Shown here: piece by piece, positions 55,891-64,000 of the stretch
Numbering within the stretch: the first letter of the stretch is position 1
How the letters are laid out: every line of letters starts with the position of its first letter
Origin: Plazaster borealis
Lineage: Eukaryota > Echinodermata > Asteroidea > Forcipulatida > Labidiasteridae
DNA: 64,000 bases
Direction of reading: 5' to 3'
Assembly: GCA_021014325.1 (NCBI GenBank)
Contig: CM037457.1
Span: forward strand, 8,228,721-8,292,720
The notes under the pieces: model-generated
The model's input: the letters and a program-made list of their open reading frames with translations, nothing else
The model's database searches: none
What the model was told of the DNA's origin: nothing
Position numbers and translations under genes: made by a program

Positions 55891-57608
55891 AGGTTGGGTT
55901 ATTTGTACAGAGGTTGCTTACCAGGTTGGGTTCTTTATACAGAAAGTGCCTACCAGGTTGGGTTCATTGTACAGAAATCACCTACCAGGTTGGGTTCTTT
56001 GTACAGAAAGTGCTTACCAGGTTGGGTTCTTTATACAGAAAGTGCCTACCAGGTTGGGTTCTTTATACAGAAAGTGCCTACCAGGTTGGGTTTTTTGTAC
56101 AGAGATTGCTTACCAGGTTGGGTTCTTTATACAGAAAGTGCCTACCAGGTTGGGTTCATTGTACAGAAGTCAACTATCAGGTTGGGTTCTTTGTACAGAA
56201 AGTGCTTACCAGGTTGGGTTCTTTATACAGAACGTGCCTACCAGGTTGGGTTCTTTATACAGAAAGTGCCTACCAGGTTGGGTTTATTGTACAGAAAGTG
56301 CCTACCAGGTTGGGTTCATTGTACAGAAGTCACCTATCAGGTTGGGTTCTTTGTACAGAAAGTGCTTACCAGGTTGGGTTCTTTATACAGAACGTGCCTA
56401 CAGGTTGGGTTCTTTATACAGAGAGGTGCTACCAGGTTGGGTTCATTGTACAGAAGTCACCTATCAGGTTGGGTTCTTTGTACAGAAAGTGCTTACCAGG
56501 TTGGGTTCGATCTTTAAACAGAAATTGCCTACCAAGTTTCTCTTTACTAGGATTGGGTTATTTGTAAAGAGGTTGCTTACCAGGTTGGGTTCTTTATACA
56601 GAAAGTGCCTACCAGGTTGGGTTCATTGTACAGAAATCACCTACCAGGTTGGGTTCTTTGTACAGAAAGTGCTTACCAGGTTGGGTTCTTTATATAGAAA
56701 GTGCCTACCAGGTTGGGTTCTTTATACAGAAAGTGCCTACCAGGTTGGGTTTTTTTGTACAGAGATTGCTTACCAGGTTGGGTTCTTTATACAGAAAGTG
56801 CCTACCAGGTTGGGTTCTTTATACAGAACGTGCCTACCAGGTTGGGTTCTTTATACAGAGAGTGCCTACCAGGTTGGGTTCATTGTACAGAAATCACCTA
56901 CCAGGTTGGGTTCTTTGTACAGAAAGTGCTTACCAGGTTGGGTTCTTTATACAGAAAGTGCCTACCAGGTTGGGTTCATTGTACAGAAGTCACCTATCAG
57001 GTTGGGTTCTTTGTACAGAAAGTGCTTACCAGGTTGGGTTCTTTATACAGAACGTGCCTACCAGGTTGGGTTCTTTGTACAGAGACTGCTTACCAAGTTG
57101 AGTTCTTTGTATAGAAATTGCTTACCAGGTTGGGTTCTTTGTACAGAAATTGCCTACCAGGTTGGGTTCTTTGTACAGAAATTGCTTGCCAGGTTGGGTT
57201 CTTTAAACAGAAATTGCCTACCAAGTTGGGTTCTTTGTTCAGAAATTGCTTACCAGGTTGGGTTCTTTGTGCAGAAATTGCCTACCAAATTGGGTTCTTT
57301 GTACAGAAATTGCCTACCAGGTTGGGTTCTTTGTACAGAAATTGCTTACCAGGTTGGGTTCTTTGTGCAGAAATTGCCTACCAGGTTGGGTTCTTTGTAC
57401 AGAAATTGCTTGCCAGGTTGGGTTCTTTAAACAGAAATTGCCTACCAAGTTGGGTTCTTTCTACAGAAATTGCTTACCAGGTTGGGTTCTTTGTGCAGAA
57501 ATTGCCTACCAAATTGGGTTCTTTGTACAGAATCTGCCTACCAGGTTGGGTTCTTTGTACAGAAATTGCCTACCAAGTTGGGTTCTTTGTACAGAAATTG
57601 CCTACCAA
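55891..57608 (+). repeat. 1.7-kb, 32-bp minisatellite with higher-order structure
   Basis: About 54 copies of a 32-bp unit reading TTGGGTTCTTTATACAGAAA followed by GTGCCTACCAGG. Variants at the CTTTATACAG and AGTGCC positions define sub-types. The sequence near 55881 (TCTCTTTACTAGG with TTATTTGTAC) recurs near 56538, so a roughly 660-bp block is itself duplicated. All three forward frames stay open, giving long artefactual frames of up to 530 codons. The right half (57100-57608) is dominated by an AAATTGCC sub-type. Confidence 0.95.
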
Positions 57609-58334
57609 CTGATAAAATTCCCTGCTGAGTGATTGGATTATTCGTGAACCAAAACAAACTCCCAAGTCGACTGATCAACACCAATATATTTCCACTTATA
57701 TTTGTCTGTGTATCCAGTGGTGCACCTATAGGGGGGTCCTGACCCCTCCCCCTTCGCATAATGGGCATGGAGGAGGGGGGTACATAACTTTATCGACTTG
57801 GTTTAAGTTTGGGTGATTAAGGAAACGTTTGTAGACTCTAGAACTACCCAAGGGATTCGCTTGACACTTCCAAAGTGATTGACCACCAATCATGGAGGAG
57901 GAAGATCAACTTTGATGACAATGTAAAAAGTATTTAAACAAGGTTCAAGGAATTTGCACAAAACTATTTTATTTCTCAATAATTGCAATTTAGATTGGAC
58001 GGATTTTCAGAGATACATCAACATAAATTAAGAATGTCCCTTAAGAGTAAAAAAGAATTAACTTTAAGATCAGTTACAGAACTGTACAATTTGCAGTGAT
58101 AGATAGTCAATCAATAAAGATGCTATGGTATGCATAATATAACATTAATTGAGTCACACTAAAATGTACATCAATATGAACATAATACATGTATTTTGAA
58201 TATACTGAACTAATAATATGTGCATGTTTTATATCAAAGACAAATCTCCTTTTGAAAAAAAATGCCCACATAACTGACCTTTTGTTAGGGGAAAATCCTT
58301 TATACTTTTAGAAAAAGTATTTGTAAAAGTAATT

Positions 58335-58788
58335 TTAAAGGTAGGGTTATCGTTTGGATTTTTTTGGCGTAATGCTGATTTATAGGCAAAAGTATCAAGA
58401 AAGGTACCCACAAAATTCAGTTGAATACAGTGCCTACTTATTGAGAATACAGCAAACAAACTTTCACAGTATTTTCATCAAGAACGTTGAATCTATCCAC
58501 ATTTAGCGAGGTGACATTGGGTACCAAACGCATCTCTGGTCGTATTCAGGGCAGCATCAAAACAGACCAGACCACCCTAGAAATTTCCAAAGGTCGCCTG
58601 CAGGGAATATTTGGAGATTCAAATATTTTGATCTTTATTGATTTCTATCTAATCAAAAGGGGTATTTCAGACAAAATGATTTTGCAGGTTGTTTACTACA
58701 ATTACCATCTTTATAAACAAGTACGTTTTTTTATATAAATTACAGATTTTTGTTCTGGGTCATTACCAAAGTATGACCCTACCTTTAA
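58335..58788. mobile_element. TTAA-flanked MITE, third subfamily
   Basis: TTAA at 58335-58338 and 58785-58788. Ends AGGTAGGGTTATCGTTTGG and the complement of AGGTAGGGTCATACTTTGG. Interior unlike the other two subfamilies. Lies in the RNF121-TTC29 intergenic region. Confidence 0.78.
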
Positions 58789-60974
58789 GAATATCGAGTG
58801 TTATTGCAGACTGTCAGCCAGTTATAAAAAACAACGTTGGAGGGATTGGTTTGTTTTGTGAATCTCTACATTGAAAAGGAAAAACACTCTCAGTATAACT
58901 TTAAAGCAATCTTACACACAAAAATTTTTACACTGTATCTTAAAATGAAATTTTCTGTTTTATTGAAAAGCTTTTGTTGCATTCAAACACAATTATACAA
59001 GTTCCCTTCTTACCAAAGCAAAAACCAAGTAGTTATTGTTCATAACAAATGTACAGCTTTATACATGTGCTCTATACATGGTTGTGAAAGTCTTCTTACA
59101 ATCTTTTTGGAAAATACTAAAAATCCAGTAATTTTGTGACAGGGTCCTACAAAATGGTTATTTATTCAATATTGAATTTAAAAAAATGTGTACTACCTAT
59201 TAAAATCATTATATTTAATTGCATACAAACACCCGACCAACCGAAGGTCCTTTATCACACGGCCATGACCCTGCAAGGTTTTAAACGTCCATTTAGGACC
59301 TCGTCGCTACTCTTTTATTCACATTCATCAATGCCCTTTTTGGTAAAAAGCATAAAAATGTAGGAAAATCTGTAAAACTTTTCTTTGTAAATTTTCAATT
59401 CCTCGGGTTCCGTTTCGCAAAGGGTCAAATTGCATGTAACGCTCAATGTGTTTGTGCGTGTACTAATAGATGTTACATTGAGTACTGGTATGTATTGAAT
59501 GCATCACACGTAAATTGGTGCCCGTATAAGCTTGGGGGCCAACAGGTGAATGTTCACCTCTTGACCAATCAGAATGGATTAAATGTCTGGGGTACTTATG
59601 AATAGTTGTTTGTACAAAATGCTCCTATGATTGGAATACTACAGAGTTCCCTCTGAGTCAATCTTGACTCATTTTGTATGACCGAGTCACATTTACATTG
59701 AATAATTTACTCATTACTGTAATATTTAACCAAATTTCTTATGAGTCACTGAATACTAATTTAAGTATTGGTTATCCTGTTGGTAAGTCAATATGTTATC
59801 AGATATGCACTGATTATACGCTAAGGGTTTTTGCTTTTTCTGGCTCCAAAGCTGCAATTAATTTCTTGTTTATATACATACTCAAAGAAAATAAGTGCAA
59901 TGTACTTCTCATGAGCTAATATTTGAGCCAAACTGAGTGTCCTTTATTTTGGAATATCATCATACTCAGGTTAGATTTTCTACAACAACAGGTTTCTAAA
60001 CTTAAGAGTTAACCCAAGAGTTAAACAACAAAGACTGATGCAGAGGTACTTCATTTACTAGTCATAAAACGACCTCCCTATTGCATTGCTATTTGACGAT
60101 TGAAGATTGTTTTAACAACTCAAAAATGAATGTTTTAAATAATTTGATAAAGAGTGCATCAACAGTGTTCCTGATTAATTTCTAAAGAATAAAAATAGAG
60201 GAAAAACACCCTACATTCAAACAAGAAATTATTAAGATTATCCTTGTGTTGTATTTGTATATATCTGACTTAACTTTGGTAACCACCATCACTGTTTGTT
60301 CTTGAATCAAATTGTTCTCATAGTCAAAGAAATCCTAAGTCTTATCTACTAAATCCTAAGTCTTATCTACAAAGGACTGGTATGTTTTATTTGAATACTG
60401 CTGGGTGAAGATGATGCTGTTAACACTTCAGCTGAAGTTGAAAATTAAACAGCAATCACTGACTCTCTTCCTCTGAAAGAAATAAATACAAAGTGAAAGT
60501 AAGTAAAAGAGTTAAACAACATTGAGCTTCAGTCTAACTGAAATCTGCAATAAACATTGCAGCATTCATCTCAGGATAAGTACATAAATGGTAATGGTAG
60601 TAAAAAATAAAATTAACTAATTCTGTATAAAGAGTATGCATCTGTTTGAGTAAAAGTGTAATTATATAATGCATTTGTATGTTTTGGGGTACATAATAAC
60701 ATTGTATGTTTTTTAGGCTTCATTGTACTATTGTTTGTTGGTGTAATTTTGAATAATTATGGAATAATTATTGTAATGTGTATCAAACAGTCTTGGGTGG
60801 AGAGGATGTACTGTAATAAACTATTATTATTATTATTAAAAATTGTGTATCAGATCAAATAACCCCAATCTTGGGGTGCTGAATCATTGTTTCTCCCATT
60901 ACTACATAATAGTTTTCCATTTCATTTATTAATTCTGGTTGTGAAGCCAAGGACTTTCAGAAAAGCAAACTTAA

Positions 60975-61180
60975 TCACTATAATAGCCAAGAACCCCATG
61001 GAGAGAAGACAAAGAAGGAAATTTCAGTTTTAGATGAGGGAGGAAAACCCCAGAGAAATATCCACGCAATCAGGTAGGGACTGAAAACCCAATCCACATA
61101 GTACCCCCGGTGGGATTCGAACCAGGGTCCCAGAGGTGGAAGGCGAGGACAGATACCACTACGCCAACTCAACCGGTTAG
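60975..61180 (-). mobile_element. tRNA-derived SINE with intact A and B boxes
   Basis: On the minus strand, box A TGGCGTAGTGG (61166-61156) and box B GGTTCGAATCC (61123-61113) both match the pol III consensus. They are followed by a non-tRNA body (GGGTTTTCAGTCCCTACCTG and CTTCTTTGTCTTCTCTCC). Different family from the copy at 12832-13172. Confidence 0.82.
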
Positions 61181-62061
61181 GTATGGTATTGGAGTGAAGG
61201 GAGTGAAGACATTCAACACTTTGCACAATGCTGATGTACCTTGCCACCGTTATTGTTTTCTTCAATAATGTCAGGATAAGCTCAATAGGATGGCACATGT
61301 AAAGTTATGTGCAGTAACCATAATGTGTAATTTCTAAATATTCATTAAAATACTCCAAGCAAAGGTATGCAATGGTTGAAGGCAACTAGCAACACCTTCA
61401 GGGGAAAAACAACTATTTGTTCATGTACAGAAAAATACTTATTATTTTAAAAGAGCCTATAAAAATTGTCTTCAGTTTGAAAAATGATCTGAAAAGTTAT
61501 GGGTCTTTCTGTTTTTGTAATTTTCTGTTGTGGAAAAATATTTTGAGAATCAGTTTGATCCGTGTAGTTTTTCCCCCAAGTTCCTACACCTCTCATTGTA
61601 GTTTCGAAATTGACATAATTTGAGATATTTTGGCCCAACATATATTATATATACAATGTTTGAAATTGTTTATGTTCCTAGATGTCAAAATACATCCCAC
61701 TCATTCCATGCATGACATTACTTGTTATCCTAAAAACACTGAAATCACACTAGAGATCATCCAGCTTTATCTCCCCCCTACATTGTCTGCCTTAGATCCA
61801 CCATGCACTAGCATTCTTCAAATGCTAATATTTGAAACTGGTTGTTGAAAACCAGGCTACAAACATATATGATGTCATCATCTAGAGATAAATTACTTTT
61901 AGGACGTTGTCATTCTGAGATAAATTATTAGGAAGATGACAAGCTACTTTTATGATGTCATCTTAATGGTAAGATGCCATCATCCCAAAATAATTATCTT
62001 GGAGTGTTGACTTCTTTGCCTGTAGGATGTTGACATCCTGAGATAAATTGTCAGGATCTCG

Positions 62062-62340
62062 TCAAGTCGGATGGCACTTCCAGAACTCTCCGTAATCCTC
62101 TTTACCATGTTTACCTTCTTCATTTCCAAACTGCTCATTCCTAACATCCTTCCAGTCTATGACTTTCAGCAACATCTGTTTGTTGGGTCTCTCAATCAGC
62201 CCCATGTATCTGCCAAGGGTCTGATGTGCATTGGCTATGCCAAACTCTGCCCGCATGGTCTCAAAGAATGCAGGATTGTCCATGCTGCGTGCAATGTTGA
62301 ACGCATTGCCAAAGTACTGTGAGGCCTTTTTGTACTTGCC
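62062..62340 (-). CDS. TTC29: Terminal exon of a TPR protein, probably TTC29 (partial)
   Basis: Last 92 codons plus TGA (62064-62062) after a likely acceptor (AAATTCCAAG at 62341). It starts with a TPR-like helix pair (GKYKKASQYFGNAFNIARS), then EFGIANAHQTLG, a linker, and an acidic C-terminus (VIDWKDVRNEQFGNEEGKHG). The KASxYFxxAFxxA, GIAxAH and W-K pattern resembles the C-terminus of TTC29, an axonemal/sperm-flagellum TPR protein. No upstream exon was recognised between 62341 and 64000, so the gene would continue past the right edge. Its 3' end faces the 3' end of RNF121. Another TPR protein is possible. Confidence 0.6.
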   Translation of the reverse strand, partial: GKYKKASQYFGNAFNIARSMDNPAFFETMRAEFGIANAHQTLGRYMGLIERPNKQMLLKVIDWKDVRNEQFGNEEGKHGKEDYGEFWKCHPT

Positions 62341-63335
62341 CTTGGAATTTAATAACAGAACATATACATAATTGAAGAAGATTTTTAAGAGATCCACTGA
62401 TTCAAACTTTAAAACACAGGAGTGTTTTTCAACAAGAGTAATATACATTCTGAGATATGGGTCTTGGGTCTCCTTCCCAAGGTCTGAGAAGGAAGTCCTT
62501 TGCATTTCTTAAGATTATTTCTCCACCCTCCAATTTTTGTGTGTAAATAGAACAAAACAATTATGGCAGAATACATTCAATTATTTTTTTCCCAGGTGGT
62601 TTATTTTGTCAAGAGATTGCAGTAGCAAAGACAGGTTTGTAAATAAATACACAAATCTTGAAAAACCTGAAAAGTTACAGGCTCATGTCTTTACCGACCA
62701 ACAGATCTCAATTACACAAAAGATTTTGGGTTAAGTAATACAGGGATGTGCAGTATAATGTTCAGGGAAAACAACTTCTGCTCACAAAAGAAACCCTTTA
62801 AATTGTTCTTGAATTTTGCATAAAAATATTGCAATGGAAAAGTGGGAAATGAGCTGCTGTGGAGCTGAAAAGCAAAAATATACATGTTAAACAACAATTA
62901 ACTTCAAAGAAATTTTAAAACTAATTATAATAGACACCAAAAAACACACCTTAATCTTTTGTTTATACTAAAAGACAGATTATACAGCTGTGTTGGACTC
63001 TACTATGGCGTAATAGCATAACCCAGGTGGGTGGAAGGGGTGCTGCGCAATCATTTGCAATCTCATTTTGGGTACACTCCTGTCCATTTTTAAAAGAAGT
63101 GAAACGCGTTGTTCAAAAAAGGGAAACCATTTATACCGTAGGCATGCTCTGTCTATCAGCACTGAAAACATAACAGTATAAGTTTCATGAGTACTTTCAA
63201 TTGCTGAGCATGGTAAGTTTTACACAAAATGTGTAAAAAACATTAGCAGACATTTTCCATTGAATTATGGCAGGGATTAACTTGCATGAATGTGTCCAGG
63301 TGGGAAATTCATTACAAAAATGCCAGGGTGCGAAA

Positions 63336-63430
63336 TTAACGGTTGCCCGGTTGCCCGGTTGCCCGGGGCAACCAAAAAATCACTCGGGCAATCCGTGATC
63401 AAACCGTTGTTGCCCGTCGGGCAACCTTTA
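63336..63430. repeat. TTGCCCGG inverted-repeat sequence
   Basis: Three tandem GGTTGCCC words, then GGGGCAACC, and later TTGCCCGTCGGGCAACC, forming nested palindromes. It looks like the end of a DNA transposon; boundaries not determined. Confidence 0.6.
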
Positions 63431-63737
63431 AAAAAAATAAGAATTTAGGCCTACCCAGGTTATTATTGTGCCAGCTTCAAAGATCGTTTGAATTTTCCAC
63501 ATTAAGCTTCATGATAAATAGTTACAATGTTGTACTTCACCGGAAGCGTTTAACAATTATTATTTATTTTTTAAAATCACGCCGTCCACCGCGAACCATG
63601 TGCGAACTTTCCAGCGTCAGCGCACGTATGCGATGCACACACACAGCGCGATGGCACTGTGTAGCGGCATGGTAGCGGATAATGTGTGCACGATGTACCG
63701 TACGTTGTATTATTCGGATCTCGGACTCGACGCGACG

Positions 63738-63862
63738 TGGTCATGTTCCATCCCAACTATAGAACCGGCCTAACTACAAATAGTTGGGCACAGGCCCAAT
63801 CCAAAACACAGTTGGCCCGGGCCCAACTATAGTTAGGTCGATTCTATAGTTGGAACAGAACG
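63738..63862. repeat. Palindromic CCCAACTATAG sequence
   Basis: Inverted words TTCCATCCCAACTATAGAAC / GATTCTATAGTTGGAAC at the two ends, with GTTGGCCCGGGCCCAACTAT inside. Fold-back repeat, non-coding. Confidence 0.6.
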
Positions 63863-64000
63863 TTCACAAGTAACAAAATAGATGTAGACTGCGCGCACAC
63901 GCACTTTCCATGAATTGCGCTTTCCATGATTCACTGGTGCCCGCAGTCGTTATGCTGCACATATTATAACGAGCGTGGGGACAGCTAGCGAACATGGTGT

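Larger units (their letters stand above)
51714..62061. other. RNF121-TTC29 convergent intergenic region
   Basis: The two genes face each other tail to tail. Apart from the listed repeats, MITEs and the 32-bp array, I see no coding evidence. 57650-58330, 59600-60970 and 61190-61860 look like unique AT-rich DNA. 61868-62056 has degenerate GAGATAAATTA / ATGTCATC words in about 50-bp spacing. Confidence 0.55.
62341..64000. other. Right-edge region upstream of the TTC29-like exon
   Basis: Presumably intron of the TPR gene. Contains the two palindromic repeats at 63336 and 63738 and a GC-richer end. No further TPR exon was recognised on the minus strand. Confidence 0.45.

Noticed and set aside
55838..57430. 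530-codon plus-strand reading frame and its overlapping frames
   Set aside because: Produced by the 32-bp tandem array, which is stop-poor in all three frames. The translation simply repeats with the array and resembles no protein.

Overview
This is animal (metazoan) nuclear DNA. It has large introns with GT-AG borders, three protein-coding genes, and dense mobile elements and minisatellites. The genes resemble deuterostome orthologues. A recurrent short element flanked by TTAA, plus tRNA-derived SINEs and L2/CR1-like LINEs, suggest a marine deuterostome, most likely an echinoderm. That taxonomic call is inference, and nothing prokaryotic or viral was seen.

Layout. (1) 1454-35207, minus strand: a complete TRAP1 gene (mitochondrial Hsp90) in 17 coding exons. 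All splice phases agree and the predicted protein is 721 aa with every GHKL ATPase motif. (2) 35208-35548: a 341-bp head-to-head intergenic region, probably a bidirectional promoter, with a CTCF-like site and a 9-bp tandem repeat. (3) 35549-51713, plus strand: a complete RNF121-type gene (ER/Golgi multi-pass RING E3 ligase) in 8 coding exons, 337 aa. (4) 51714-62061: repeat-rich intergenic DNA with a 1.7-kb, 32-bp minisatellite. (5) 62062-62340, minus strand: the last exon of a TPR protein that looks like TTC29. The rest of that gene would lie beyond the right edge.

The introns carry most of the unusual structure. TRAP1 intron 2 has ten tandem copies of the 3' end of exon 2 together with its 5' splice site. 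TRAP1 intron 5 holds a four-level nest: an L2-like LINE split by a 5.2-kb element with 138-bp inverted repeats and a 10-bp target duplication, which contains a SINE, itself split by a TA-flanked element. TRAP1 intron 1 holds a 2.16-kb element whose inverted ends are built from a 16-bp GC-rich repeat and which has a 9-bp target duplication, and also a decayed CR1-like LINE. RNF121 intron 1 carries an intact 594-codon pogo/Tigger-like transposase reading frame. RNF121 introns 3, 6 and 7 carry 21-bp, 34-bp and about 20-bp arrays, and intron 6 also has a hAT-like non-autonomous element with a perfect 8-bp target duplication.

TRAP1 and RNF121 both act in protein quality control (mitochondrial chaperone; ER/Golgi ubiquitin ligase). 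A shared promoter could co-express them, but the sequence alone cannot show that. Most of the window is intron or repeat; no defence system, operon or CRISPR array is present.
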